Below, in pieces: positions 33,900 through 42,843 of a stretch of DNA of 64,000 nt (position 1 is the first letter of the stretch; every line of letters starts with the position of its first letter). A program made the position numbers and the translations under genes. Origin of the DNA: an uncultured Caproiciproducens sp. (lineage in GTDB: Bacteria > Bacillota > Clostridia > Oscillospirales > Acutalibacteraceae); assembly GCF_963664915.1 (NCBI RefSeq), contig NZ_OY761810.1, positions 248,001-312,000 on the forward strand, written 5' to 3'. Under the pieces are notes generated by a model. It saw only the letters and a program-made list of their open reading frames with translations, was not told the origin of the DNA and searched no databases.

Positions 33900-35168
33900 T
33901 TACTTCGCTTCTGCTGCGTCTTTCGTTTCTGCTGCGTCGAAATCCAGTTTCTCGCAAATCAGAGAAACGACTACGCCGCCAACCAGCGCCCAGAATGCGG
34001 AACCGATATGAAGAATGGAAACTCCACTGACACCGATAACAAGAGCGGCAAATGCGCCCATTCTGAACTTCTTGGTTCCAAAACCTTCCTGAAACGCGTT
34101 AATCAGAACATTGATCATCGCAACGCCCGCAAGAACGTTAATCAGGGAAGCGGGAATCGCTTTGACAAACGCCATGGCAAAACTTGCAAAGAGGCCGAAG
34201 CACGCAAACAAAATGCCATTCAAAACGCCAGCCGCGTAACGTCCTTCCTTCTTTTCACCCGCTTCTTCCGAGGAGCAGATGGCGGTCATCGGACCAGCGA
34301 TATTCGCATTGTGGGCACCGAACATACCGGAAAGGATTCCGCCAATGCCGCTGATAACCGTCATACCGTTGATCGGCGCTTTATAACCCTGCGCCATCAA
34401 GACGCCGACAGCCTGTGCGTTTTCCGCACCGACCACAAGCGCGGCAAGCGGCACGGAAACAGACAGAACCGTCGCAATATTAAACTGGGGAACCACAATT
34501 TGCGGCGGTATGTATTTCAGGTCCACCGCGTTGGCGGCCATGCCGCCGGTGGCTAAGAGCGCTACTATACCGAAGATGAGTGCCGCGAGAACCGGCGGGA
34601 ATTTCTTAATCAACTTCGGAACAAGGAAGAAACCGATTAAAGCAGCGCCGCAGATGATCGGCGATTCACCGGTGGATGTGACAATGGCTGTGCCGAAACG
34701 CAGCATACAGCCTGCAATCATACCCATAACAATCGGAAGAGGCAGCCATTTCATTACCTTGCCCATCAATCCGGTTACCCCAAGCAAAAGCACGATAATA
34801 CCGGCCATGATAAAAGACCCGGCAGCTTCATTAAACGTAAATCCTGTCAGAGCGGCTCCCAGCATGGACGCGCCAGGAATGGAATATGCGCCGACAATTG
34901 GCATTTTGTAGTAAAGGCCCATAACTAAACTGATGAGTCCGCCTAAGACATAAATTCCAAAAAGCCATGAAACGGTTTGCTCCGTGGTGTAGCCCGCTGT
35001 TGTACTGGCTTTAATGGTGACCAGTGCAGGACCGGTACATCCGAAAATTGCTGCAACAACACCCGCGGTAATTGTCTTGGAATTAAGATTTTTGCCGAGA
35101 TCGGAAATTCCAGATTGAAAGCCGGGTCCCTTTTCAAAGAATGACAGTCCTCTACTTGCAGATGCCAT
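33900..35168 (-). CDS. BenE-family (benzoate/H+ symporter-like) transporter
   Basis: A 422-aa membrane protein with about 12 segments, matching the BenE family: early GCTGPALVTIKAST, GAYSIPGASMLGAALTGF (substrate helix) and AENAQAVGVLMAQGYKAPIN. BenE proteins import benzoate or related carboxylates with protons. In this operon the substrate is more likely the carboxylate that the neighbouring enzymes degrade. ATG 35168 is used because GGAG lies about 8 bases upstream. Between the unknown 487-aa gene and the M24-like gene, all on one strand. Confidence 0.85.
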   Translation of the reverse strand: MASASRGLSFFEKGPGFQSGISDLGKNLNSKTITAGVVAAIFGCTGPALVTIKASTTAGYTTEQTVSWLFGIYVLGGLISLVMGLYYKMPIVGAYSIPGASMLGAALTGFTFNEAAGSFIMAGIIVLLLGVTGLMGKVMKWLPLPIVMGMIAGCMLRFGTAIVTSTGESPIICGAALIGFFLVPKLIKKFPPVLAALIFGIVALLATGGMAANAVDLKYIPPQIVVPQFNIATVLSVSVPLAALVVGAENAQAVGVLMAQGYKAPINGMTVISGIGGILSGMFGAHNANIAGPMTAICSSEEAGEKKEGRYAAGVLNGILFACFGLFASFAMAFVKAIPASLINVLAGVAMINVLINAFQEGFGTKKFRMGAFAALVIGVSGVSILHIGSAFWALVGGVVVSLICEKLDFDAAETKDAAEAK

Positions 35169-35191
35169 AATCATTTCTCCTCATTAAATTG

Positions 35192-36655
35192 TTATTTATT
35201 TTTATTTAAAATAGAAATGTCCACGCCTCTTTGCTTTAGCCACTTTGGCAGAAGAACGTTGTCAACTCTGTCGCTGACTTCCGGCGCTTTTTCGATCAAA
35301 AGCTTTGCAAGGGATTCGCTGACATTCATGCCGCCCATCGCTCCGTCAAATATAATGACTTTATCCGTATCGGCAACGTTGTAAGCAAACTGCATCGCCT
35401 GTTCTGTGGATCTTGCAGTGACTGCATAATCCATATAACCGATATTCATGGAGTCGGTGTCAAACAGTTTACCCTGTTCCTCACCGACAACAACCGTCGG
35501 GATATTCTTGGAGAAGAACTCGGACGGATATCCTGTCCACGCATAATTATGCACGCACATTTTAATTGCAGGGTTCATCGGCGGTGTTTCTGGCAGAAGG
35601 GGCTTTCCGTTCTTCCTGTAGAATGCCTCGGTATACCATGTGTAAGGCGGAAGTGGTTGTTCCATATCGTAAAGATCGGTATTCGCGCCCGTAAAGTTTG
35701 CATAAATAACGCCTGCGGAGAACACATACGGTACAGGACACGGGAAATCAAGAACCGCAATACATTTGTCAACTTCTCCGAACAGCGTCATGATTTTTCC
35801 GTACAGCTGGCAGCCGACAAAGGTTGCGCGGTCATTCAGGGCATACAAATCATTGTCGCAGTCCGCACCGATAACGCCGTGCGGTCCGCAGTTCAGGAAA
35901 GCGGCGAATGCGAACTTGCTCTGAACAAATTTGGACTCAAAGATTGCGCGGGCTGTAAAGTTCGCCGCACGCGGTCCAAGGTTCTGGTGGTAAGTGCTGC
36001 GTGTTTCACAGCGTGCATAGGACATGCCGAACGGTTTTACCGCCTTATCCACCTGTCTGTGGAAATGTACCTCACGCACGTCGGTATGATGCGCATGAAT
36101 GATCCAGTCCGCATCATAAACCTTTTTAATCCCATAAAGGGTTCCGATTTCGGTTTCAATGGGAATTCCTTCGTCAATCGGAGCAACACCGATTGCTTTT
36201 CCGTTGTAATAGGTATCAAGACCGTACCGTTTGATATATTCCTCAGTTTCACGGAAACGCATACCGACGCCGGCACGCAGACGAATATCCGTGCATCCGG
36301 TTCTCGTTTCTACAACATCCTTAATCGCCTTTAAAAGTTCGGCATAAGGTTCGCCGCCGAAAAGAGTAAAACCATGGTGGGAAGCCAGCACATTCACGGA
36401 ATGCTCCGGCTTGATCATGCTCATGTCAACCTTCATCAGAGCGTCTTGTGCAGCTTTGCGGACATCTTTGATTGCATTGGGTCCGCCCGGCAGCAGTACG
36501 GGAGGAAGATCGGGAAACAGTTCACGCAGATAAAGGGAAACCATTCCCGATAATTCGGAAACACGGGTTTTCACAAGAGCCGGGTCAATACCATACTGAG
36601 AAGGTTTTGCTGAAACTGGCTTTATGGGTTCATGCATCATTTCATTATAATTCAT
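35192..36655 (-). CDS. Unrecognised 487-aa protein of the catabolic cluster
   Basis: I do not recognise the family with confidence. It has no signal peptide or membrane segment. It is rich in conserved-looking His/Cys/Asp: HAHHTDVREVHFHRQVD (about 193-209), YARCETRSTYHQ, FLNCGPHGVIGADCDND and a C-terminal IIFDGAMGGMN. The order (an N-terminal nucleotide-like GG loop, then VYDADWIIHAHHT) is faintly like DUF2088/LarA proteins, a weak guess. GGAGAGG precedes the ATG, which overlaps the stop of the Fe-S protein gene (ATGA), so it is translationally coupled to an electron-transfer partner. Confidence 0.55.
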   Translation of the reverse strand: MNYNEMMHEPIKPVSAKPSQYGIDPALVKTRVSELSGMVSLYLRELFPDLPPVLLPGGPNAIKDVRKAAQDALMKVDMSMIKPEHSVNVLASHHGFTLFGGEPYAELLKAIKDVVETRTGCTDIRLRAGVGMRFRETEEYIKRYGLDTYYNGKAIGVAPIDEGIPIETEIGTLYGIKKVYDADWIIHAHHTDVREVHFHRQVDKAVKPFGMSYARCETRSTYHQNLGPRAANFTARAIFESKFVQSKFAFAAFLNCGPHGVIGADCDNDLYALNDRATFVGCQLYGKIMTLFGEVDKCIAVLDFPCPVPYVFSAGVIYANFTGANTDLYDMEQPLPPYTWYTEAFYRKNGKPLLPETPPMNPAIKMCVHNYAWTGYPSEFFSKNIPTVVVGEEQGKLFDTDSMNIGYMDYAVTARSTEQAMQFAYNVADTDKVIIFDGAMGGMNVSESLAKLLIEKAPEVSDRVDNVLLPKWLKQRGVDISILNKNK

Positions 36656-37272
36656 TTCTGATCCTCTCCTTCCGGATTGGTATGCACAACGCGATCCAGC
36701 AGTTCTTTGTCTTCTTCGAAATAGAAACCTCTTTTGTTGTATTTTTGTACGACTTCATCAGGAAGTGTCCACGCGGTAGGCGTAATGCCATACCACTGCC
36801 AGCCGTTTTCATCGCGTTTCAGTTCGATGCCCGCCGCCTGAATCAAGCGGAGCAGCGGCTGGATGCATTCGATGGTGCATCCGGTGCGAATGCCGGTCAG
36901 CGACGAAATTTCATCAGGAGTTTTAGCCCCTCCTAAGATTGCGGCGGCCACTTCTTCGGCACGTACTCCGACGCAATAGCAAATAACCTGTTCCGGATTA
37001 AGATGCGCTTTTTCGCAAATTGCACGGATCGCTTTTGGATCATACTCGGAAACATCCACCCCAATGGTAAATGGCTCCTCCCTCTTAATCATTTTAATGG
37101 CATGGAATGGGCAGCGGGACTCGCAGTTGGTGCAGCCGCGGCACGCGTCCGCTTTTACTTTTGCCTTTTTGTCTGTCACCGAAATCGCGTAAACAGGACA
37201 TACCTTTTCACAAACTTTGCATCCCCTGCACATATCCTGCTGTACTTCGGCCAAAAGGGTTACCTTTTTCAT
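36652..37272 (-). CDS. 2x[4Fe-4S] ferredoxin fused to a BFD-like [2Fe-2S] domain
   Basis: A 206-aa Fe-S protein. Residues 1-60 hold two [4Fe-4S] motifs (CRGCKVCEKVCP, CRGCTNCESRCP). Residues about 90-145 hold a bacterioferritin-associated-ferredoxin-like [2Fe-2S] site (CYCVGV then GIRTGCTIEC). The last 60 residues are unassigned. Probably the electron donor or acceptor for the 487-aa protein that it overlaps by 4 bases. Such a fusion in a catabolic operon implies a redox step upstream of the hydratase. Confidence 0.82.
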   Translation of the reverse strand: MKKVTLLAEVQQDMCRGCKVCEKVCPVYAISVTDKKAKVKADACRGCTNCESRCPFHAIKMIKREEPFTIGVDVSEYDPKAIRAICEKAHLNPEQVICYCVGVRAEEVAAAILGGAKTPDEISSLTGIRTGCTIECIQPLLRLIQAAGIELKRDENGWQWYGITPTAWTLPDEVVQKYNKRGFYFEEDKELLDRVVHTNPEGEDQK

Positions 37273-37405
37273 CCGTTAAACCTCTCCCTTCTTATCTGTT
37301 TTTTACCGCCTGTTAAATTTCCGACCTCTGTTACACGACCTTTACTCATTCAATCAATCTCCCCCTATGCAAGCTTAGATCATTTTATTACAATTATGTG
37401 CCCTT

Positions 37406-38419
37406 TTATTTACTGTTGTTCTGAGCAAGCTCAAAAGCAACATCAATAATCATGTCTTCCTGTCCGCCGACCATGCCGCGTTTTCCCAATTCGACAAGGA
37501 TATCACGCGGGTTCAGATTGAATTTCTCAGCAGCCCGATAAGTATGAAGAAGAAAACTGGAGTAAACTCCCGCGTAACCCAGCATCAGAGACGCCGTGTT
37601 AATCACCTGCGGGCGCTGCATAATCGGCTCTACGATATTTTCAGCGACATCCATGATCCCGTACAAGTCGACGCCTGTGTCATATCCAAGACGGTCAAGC
37701 ACCGCACACAATACTTCATTCTGCGTATTTCCCGCGCCCGCACCCAGTCCGCGGCAGGTAACGTCAACATAGGAAGCGCCTTCCTCTACGGCCGCAATTG
37801 AGTTTGCGACAGAAAGCCCAAGGTTGTTATGGGAGTGGAACCCGACTGGAATATCGATTGAATTTTTCAGAACGCTGATTCTTGCACGGACATCATCCGG
37901 TACCATATGTCCTGCGGAATCCGCAAGGTTAATATAATCTGCGCCGGCGTCGACAAAGATTTTTGCCTGCTCAACAATTTTTTCCGGGGACGCCATATGG
38001 GACATCATTAAAAAGCCCACTGCCATCATGCCGATGCTCTTTGCATATTTAATATGTTGAATGGCGATATCCGCCTCGGTTACATGGGTGGCGACACGCA
38101 CGGCCTGTGCGCCGTTGTCTTTTGCTTCCTGAAGATCTTCAATGGTACCGATACCGGGAAGCAGCAAAACGGTCAGCTTTGCATTTTTAATCACTTTGCT
38201 TGCGGCTCTGAGAAGTTCCATTTCCGGCACTTTGGAAAAGCCGTAGTTGATGGAAGAGCCCGCGATGCCGTCGCCGTGGCTCAGTTCGATCAGGCTGACG
38301 CCTACTTTATCCAGCCCGCCTGCAATAGCGGTAACCTGGTCTACCGTATAGCTGTGGCTGACGGCATGACTTCCGTCACGCAGCGTTGTATCTACAATCT
38401 TAATTTTTCTTTTTTCCAT
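37406..38419 (-). CDS. 4-hydroxy-2-oxovalerate aldolase
   Basis: A 337-aa DmpG/MhpE/BphI-type class II aldolase that splits 4-hydroxy-2-oxovalerate to pyruvate and acetaldehyde. TIM barrel start IVDTTLRDGSHAVSHSYT (Arg and Asp for metal and enolate), metal ligands in HSHNNLGLSVANS, and a C-terminal communication domain. It normally forms a channelling complex with the acylating acetaldehyde dehydrogenase, encoded here 5 bases upstream. GGAGGG precedes the ATG. Length is standard. Confidence 0.93.
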   Translation of the reverse strand: MEKRKIKIVDTTLRDGSHAVSHSYTVDQVTAIAGGLDKVGVSLIELSHGDGIAGSSINYGFSKVPEMELLRAASKVIKNAKLTVLLLPGIGTIEDLQEAKDNGAQAVRVATHVTEADIAIQHIKYAKSIGMMAVGFLMMSHMASPEKIVEQAKIFVDAGADYINLADSAGHMVPDDVRARISVLKNSIDIPVGFHSHNNLGLSVANSIAAVEEGASYVDVTCRGLGAGAGNTQNEVLCAVLDRLGYDTGVDLYGIMDVAENIVEPIMQRPQVINTASLMLGYAGVYSSFLLHTYRAAEKFNLNPRDILVELGKRGMVGGQEDMIIDVAFELAQNNSK

Positions 38420-38424
38420 TGCGG

Positions 38425-39294
38425 TTAACCCTCCATGCTCAGCAGATTTTCTGCTACTTTTTCGGCAACGGCGGTCGCCGCCTGATTAATAATATCAAGA
38501 TTACCGGAATACTTCGGCAGGAAATCCCCGGCTCCTTCAACCTGAACGATAACGGTAACCTTGTTGCCGTCAACTACAGGAGGAACACGAAGCTTGTAGC
38601 CCGGCACATACGCCTGAACCTGTTTGACAATATCATTAACCGATTCGATGATTTTTTTCTCATCCGGATTCTTTACCAAACTATAAATCGTATTGGTCAT
38701 CATCATCGGCGGATCTGCCGGGTTCAGCACAATAATCGCTTTGGCTTTGTCCGCGCCGCCGACAATTTCAAGCGCTTTTCTGGTAGTTTCGGTAAATTCG
38801 TCGATGTTCGCACGGGTTCCGGGGCCTGCGCTTTTTGAGGAAAGGCACGCCACGATTTCCGTATAAGTGGAATCCGCAACCTTATTAATCGCATAGGCGA
38901 TGGGAATGGTTGCCTGACCGCCGCATGTCACCATGTTGAAGTTGTCGACATGGGCCAGATGTTCCAGATTTACACAGGGTACCACATAGGGGCCAACTGC
39001 CGCCGGTGTCATATCCATAACAATTTTACCCGCCGCTTTTAGAATCGGCGCGTTATGTAAATGCGCTTTCGCACTGGTCGCATCAAATACGATTTTAATA
39101 TCCGGGTCCGCCGCGACGGCGTCAACACCGTTCAATGACGTTTTAAAGCCCAGTCCCTGCGCTCTTTTAATCCCCTCGGACTCTACAATGCCCGCCATCA
39201 TGTGCATTTGCAGATGTTTGCTTTTCATAACCTTATACATCAGATCGGACCCGATGTTTCCGGGGCCAATGATGCCTACCTTAATTTTCTCCAT
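38425..39294 (-). CDS. Acetaldehyde dehydrogenase (acetylating)
   Basis: A 289-aa DmpF/MhpF/BphJ-type enzyme that converts acetaldehyde, NAD+ and CoA to acetyl-CoA. N-terminal Rossmann loop [18 protein letters not shown]; the catalytic Cys is in [15 protein letters not shown] (about 125-139). Slightly shorter than proteobacterial homologues (about 305-315 aa). It partners the aldolase. This is distinct from the two long acylating dehydrogenases of the microcompartment locus. Confidence 0.93.
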   Translation of the reverse strand: MEKIKVGIIGPGNIGSDLMYKVMKSKHLQMHMMAGIVESEGIKRAQGLGFKTSLNGVDAVAADPDIKIVFDATSAKAHLHNAPILKAAGKIVMDMTPAAVGPYVVPCVNLEHLAHVDNFNMVTCGGQATIPIAYAINKVADSTYTEIVACLSSKSAGPGTRANIDEFTETTRKALEIVGGADKAKAIIVLNPADPPMMMTNTIYSLVKNPDEKKIIESVNDIVKQVQAYVPGYKLRVPPVVDGNKVTVIVQVEGAGDFLPKYSGNLDIINQAATAVAEKVAENLLSMEG

Positions 39295-39315
39295 ATTGAT
39301 TTCCTTTCAAGAATG

Positions 39316-40089
39316 TTATTTGAATTTGGCTGTCACACTTCCCATACCGTAAAAACTCACAGTAAAGCTGTCGCCTTTTGCAGCCGGTTGTGCGGCGGTC
39401 AATGCACCCGCCATTACAATATTTCCTTCTTTTAGTTCAATGTTAAATGCGGAGAGTTTATTTGCTAACCAGGCAACCGATGCCGCGGGATTCCCAAGAA
39501 CCTCGGCACAAGTGCCGCTGTTGACAAGTTCGCCGTTCTTTTCCAGCGTCATGCCGGTCAGGCGCATGTCTACTTCGGCAATGGGTGTCATGCGGCCGCC
39601 GATGATAAATCTTGCACTGGAACCATTGTCCGCGATCGTATCCGCAAGCGTAATCTTCCAGTCCTTAATGCGGCTGTCAACAATTTCAATTGCGGGAACC
39701 ACATAGTCTGTGGCATTGTACACGTCTGCGACTGTTACGCCGGGACCGCGCAATGTTTTTTTCAGGCAAAAAGCCAGTTCACCCTCAACCTTCGGCTGAA
39801 TCAATTCATCAGCCGGGCAGGCTTCGCCCTCAAGCACCAGCATTTTATCGGTCAGATGTCCATAATCCGGCTCATTCACATGTAAAAGATTTTGCATGCC
39901 TTTGCTGGTAAGACCTATTTTCATGCCGATGATTTTTTCACCCGCGGCAACTTTTTTTGCCACATTTTCAAGCTGAATTGCATAAGCGTCTTCGACTGTC
40001 ATATCCGGATTGGATGCCGTCGGCATTGCAATCTGGCGGCGTTCTTTTTCTGCGTCAAACAATTCCTGCGCTGTTTTTCTGCGATCCAT
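39316..40089 (-). CDS. 2-keto-4-pentenoate hydratase / oxalocrotonate decarboxylase family
   Basis: A 257-aa member of the FAH-like hydratase/decarboxylase family (DmpE/MhpD and DmpH/XylI). Seen: KIIGMKIGLTSKGMQ, metal-ligand segment PKVEGELAFCLKKTL, and VVPAIEIVDSRIKDW. By position next to the aldolase it most likely hydrates 2-hydroxypenta-2,4-dienoate to 4-hydroxy-2-oxovalerate, but decarboxylation of a 2-oxo-hexenedioate cannot be excluded. AAAGGAG precedes the ATG. 21 bases before the acetaldehyde dehydrogenase gene. Confidence 0.88.
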   Translation of the reverse strand: MDRRKTAQELFDAEKERRQIAMPTASNPDMTVEDAYAIQLENVAKKVAAGEKIIGMKIGLTSKGMQNLLHVNEPDYGHLTDKMLVLEGEACPADELIQPKVEGELAFCLKKTLRGPGVTVADVYNATDYVVPAIEIVDSRIKDWKITLADTIADNGSSARFIIGGRMTPIAEVDMRLTGMTLEKNGELVNSGTCAEVLGNPAASVAWLANKLSAFNIELKEGNIVMAGALTAAQPAAKGDSFTVSFYGMGSVTAKFK

Positions 40090-40107
40090 AAGACCTTACT
40101 CCTTTAA

Positions 40108-41019
40108 TTAAAGATTATTTAATCCGTGATGTTCATGGTGGAAAGGCTTTTTCATTAGCTTTTCCGCAAGCATCGCGGCAATTTTTTGTGCGGTCAGCTC
40201 TTTGCTGTCATGATTTTTTAAACAGTCCAGCAGCACACCTGCCGCAAGCCGGACTTCGTCGTTTGGCCCGGGAAACGACACCAGCATGGAAGGCCCGACC
40301 GTTCCGACCGCAATGCGCACACCGTCCTTGACATGGCGGCCCGTTCCCTGCTGGAACTTTACAACGTATGGCGTTGCCGCCTGCGGGTCGATTCTGAGCA
40401 TACTTTCTACCGATTTATCTTTGTCCTCGGCGCCCACGCCGCCGGTTGTGATAATTAGCCCAAACGCGCGGGAAACCGCGTCGGACAGCTTATATTCCAT
40501 ATCGTCAAGATCATCCTCGATGATATCTCCGACGGTCACCTTGTAACCCTCGGATTCCAAAAGTTCTTTGAGATAAGGGGTGTTTGTGTCTTCGATCAAA
40601 TTCTGTTTGAGCTCAAAGCCGGTGGGGAAAATAATCGCGCGCTTGGCAATGCGCTCTTTCATTTCATCCACCATGTGGTCTACCTTCTGACTCATCTGGA
40701 TTGGATTCTCCCCTTCCAGACAGATCAGACCCAAAATTCCGTTTGAATGCAGACAGGAATCTTCGGTAAGATGAACGCCGTCCAGCTTTGAAAGCGCGTC
40801 CAGAAGCGCGCGCTCCTTGCCCACAATGTTTTCAGTGGGAATATCATTTTCCATAATATCCAGCGTAATATGGTCGGGACGCACGTCAACCACCAGCACT
40901 TTGCTGCTTTCCAGTCCCAGCACATCCGCTACCGTGTTCGCAAGCAAAGTCAGATTTACATGATCGAGTTTAATGTGGTTAACCCAAAGCTCTGTTTTTT
41001 CCAAAAGGTTTAATCCCAT
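40108..41019 (-). CDS. MoCF/MogA-CinA-like molybdopterin-binding domain protein
   Basis: A 303-aa protein. The C-terminal two thirds contain a MoCF_biosynth-type fold: GLIITTGGVGAEDKDKS and VGPSMLVSFPGPNDEVRLAA are the classical nucleotide/molybdopterin loop motifs. The N-terminal 110 residues are unassigned. Homologues cluster with molybdenum hydroxylase genes, but none is in this window. ATG 41019 (AAGGG 8 bases upstream) is preferred over TTG 41025. In a leftward series between the QPRTase-like and hydratase genes. Confidence 0.72.
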   Translation of the reverse strand: MGLNLLEKTELWVNHIKLDHVNLTLLANTVADVLGLESSKVLVVDVRPDHITLDIMENDIPTENIVGKERALLDALSKLDGVHLTEDSCLHSNGILGLICLEGENPIQMSQKVDHMVDEMKERIAKRAIIFPTGFELKQNLIEDTNTPYLKELLESEGYKVTVGDIIEDDLDDMEYKLSDAVSRAFGLIITTGGVGAEDKDKSVESMLRIDPQAATPYVVKFQQGTGRHVKDGVRIAVGTVGPSMLVSFPGPNDEVRLAAGVLLDCLKNHDSKELTAQKIAAMLAEKLMKKPFHHEHHGLNNL

Positions 41020-41049
41020 TTTCAAAACCCTTCTTTCTATCTCAATCCC

Positions 41050-41847
41050 TTATCGTTCAACATCCATTTTAATGTCCAGAAGCGGTGCGTCTACAATTTC
41101 TTTTCCAATACAAAGTATATCTATACCATAATCGAAAAATTTCGGTATCTGGTCCAGCTTCACACCGCCTGCAAAAGCAATTTGCAGCCGGCTGCATCTG
41201 CCCATTTCCTTAATCTTTGTGGTACAGCGCACCACGTCTTCCAGATTGCCTGTATCGACCATCAGAATATTGCAGCCGTTTTCCACTGCCTGAACGGTTT
41301 CTTCCTCAATGGTACAGTCCTTGCCCTTAATCTGAATGACTTTTGCCAGATCATGACAGTCACGGACGGTTTCCAGTGCTGCAGGAATCGAGCCAAGCAT
41401 GCGGATATAGTTCTTGTCGAGATAAACCATCGGCGTGCTGCTGATCCGGAAGGATGCGCCGCCCGTAACGATTGCCTGGCGAATGCCGTTCTTGATGGCG
41501 GGGGGCATCTTTTTCCACGAACCGGACACAATCTGTATTTTTCCCTGTGCAAGCCTTACTGCTTTTTGCGAGGCAGTGGCCACACCGGAAAACTTAGAAA
41601 GCGTTCCAATGATTTTCTCTTCAGAAATTGCAATTGTTTTAGGAGTCGCAACTACTTCCCCGATTGGTTCCCCGGTTTTTACGCTGTCCCCTTCGTGTAA
41701 AAACATATTGAGTTTCGCACCGATTTCTTCTGTAAGTCTTTGTGCTTCCTCTATACCGGACAGACAGCCGTCGCGCTCAGGAATTAGCAAAGCGCGAAAT
41801 TGCTTATCCGCAATATTCTTAAATATCGTATCACGAATATCTTCCAT
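41050..41847 (-). CDS. Quinolinate phosphoribosyltransferase-like protein (ModD/NadC fold)
   Basis: A 265-aa protein with the NadC two-domain fold (N-terminal swivelling domain with HEGDSVKTGEPIGEV; C-terminal barrel with FAGGVKLDQIPKFFDYGID). The quinolinate/PRPP arginine-lysine motif usually read as TRKTTPGLR is replaced by GSWKKMPPAIK, so de novo NAD synthesis is unlikely. ModD proteins of molybdate loci share the fold. First structural gene after the operator dyads and iclR, so it is a pathway or cofactor enzyme of this operon. Confidence 0.7.
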   Translation of the reverse strand: MEDIRDTIFKNIADKQFRALLIPERDGCLSGIEEAQRLTEEIGAKLNMFLHEGDSVKTGEPIGEVVATPKTIAISEEKIIGTLSKFSGVATASQKAVRLAQGKIQIVSGSWKKMPPAIKNGIRQAIVTGGASFRISSTPMVYLDKNYIRMLGSIPAALETVRDCHDLAKVIQIKGKDCTIEEETVQAVENGCNILMVDTGNLEDVVRCTTKIKEMGRCSRLQIAFAGGVKLDQIPKFFDYGIDILCIGKEIVDAPLLDIKMDVER

Positions 41848-41858
41848 AATTTACCTCT

Positions 41859-41873
41859 TTCGTCATTACCGAA
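41859..41873. promoter_or_regulatory. Operator TTCG-N7-CGAA, site 3
   Basis: TTCG TCATTAC CGAA, 12 bases upstream of the QPRTase-like start codon. Same core and 7-base spacer as the sites at 41907 and 42844. Candidate IclR-family operator. Confidence 0.6.
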
Positions 41874-41897
41874 TATCGTTCACATATATTCTGCAAA

Positions 41898-41929
41898 GAA
41901 TAGCGTTTCGCTGTTAACGAACGCTATTC
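41898..41929. promoter_or_regulatory. Extended operator dyad containing TTCG-N7-CGAA, site 2
   Basis: GAATAGCGTT ... AACGCTATTC forms a nearly perfect 30-base palindrome whose centre is TTCG CTGTTAA CGAA (41907-41921). It lies 51 bases upstream of the first structural gene and just downstream of iclR. It could double as a weak hairpin but has no T tract. Confidence 0.65.
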
Positions 41930-41949
41930 AAAATTATATAAAACTTTCC

Positions 41950-42720
41950 CTATTTGTATCCCAGTCTTTGAGAAATTTGGCGGGCACAAAACTGTACATC
42001 TTTGGCAACGGATTCAATTTTATCCATTGGCAGCCTTGCCGTCGGAGCGGAAACACTGATCGCAGCCACCGGCTGGTTTAAGTGGTTAAAGATGGGAGCC
42101 GCAACACAGCGCAGACCTGTTTCAATTTCCTCATTGTCAATCGCATAACCGCAGGAACGCACATGAAGCATCTCCTGATTCAATTCATCCAAACATGTAA
42201 TAGTATGCTCCGTATATTTTTCTAAATTACCTTTTTCAAAAAAACGTTTCAGTTCATCATCACCCAGAAATGCCAAGATCGCTTTACCCACACCGGTACA
42301 GTGCATTGGAGCCCGCTTGCCTGTCTGTGAATAAACAATCATAGCTCCGGGGGCATCCACTTTATCAATATAGACAATTTCATCGCCATAATGAGCGGCA
42401 AGATGAACAGTGGCGTTGTGCTTGCAGACAAGCTCTTCACAAAACGGTTTTGCTTCATTGCGCAAATCCATCCGCTTATATACTAAACTGCCAAGTTCAA
42501 AAAGCTTTATCCCAAGCCGATACCTCTTGGTCTGAAGATTTTGTTCCAAAAAACCTTTTGCCACAAGAGTGTTCACCAATCCGTAAACGGTACTCTTGCT
42601 TAATTTCATTTGCTCTGAAATTTCCGAAATTCCAAGCTCAACCAATTGTCCGTCAAAGCATTCAAGAATATCCAGCGCCCGAACAACAGATTGTACGATT
42701 ACGCCAGTCGCGCTTGTCAT
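41950..42720 (-). CDS. IclR-family transcriptional regulator
   Basis: A 256-aa IclR regulator: winged HTH (about 10-70, LGISEISEQMKLSKSTVYGL) and the effector domain (about 85-250, GDEIVYIDKVDAPGAMIVYS, TGVGKAILAFLG, CGYAIDNEEIETGLRCVAAP). IclR proteins commonly sense aromatic-derived or small carboxylates, matching a catabolic operon. ATG 42720 follows AAAGGG by 8 bases; a GTG directly before it is less likely. Upstream and downstream dyads suggest it controls itself and the operon. Confidence 0.9.
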   Translation of the reverse strand: MTSATGVIVQSVVRALDILECFDGQLVELGISEISEQMKLSKSTVYGLVNTLVAKGFLEQNLQTKRYRLGIKLFELGSLVYKRMDLRNEAKPFCEELVCKHNATVHLAAHYGDEIVYIDKVDAPGAMIVYSQTGKRAPMHCTGVGKAILAFLGDDELKRFFEKGNLEKYTEHTITCLDELNQEMLHVRSCGYAIDNEEIETGLRCVAAPIFNHLNQPVAAISVSAPTARLPMDKIESVAKDVQFCARQISQRLGYK

Positions 42721-42843
42721 CACAAAATCCCTTTCTGTAAAACATTAAAGCCGCGATATCCATGCAAATCGCACGCTTTGGATATTTACATTGTAAGATA
42801 TGATTTTATAAAAGTCAATCATATTCTGTATAATAGAATCAAG

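Noticed and set aside
33829-33957. N-terminal extension of the M24-like protein (43 codons, Arg-rich)
   Set aside because: No ribosome site at its start, composition unlike the protein, and the family start with a good site lies at 33828.
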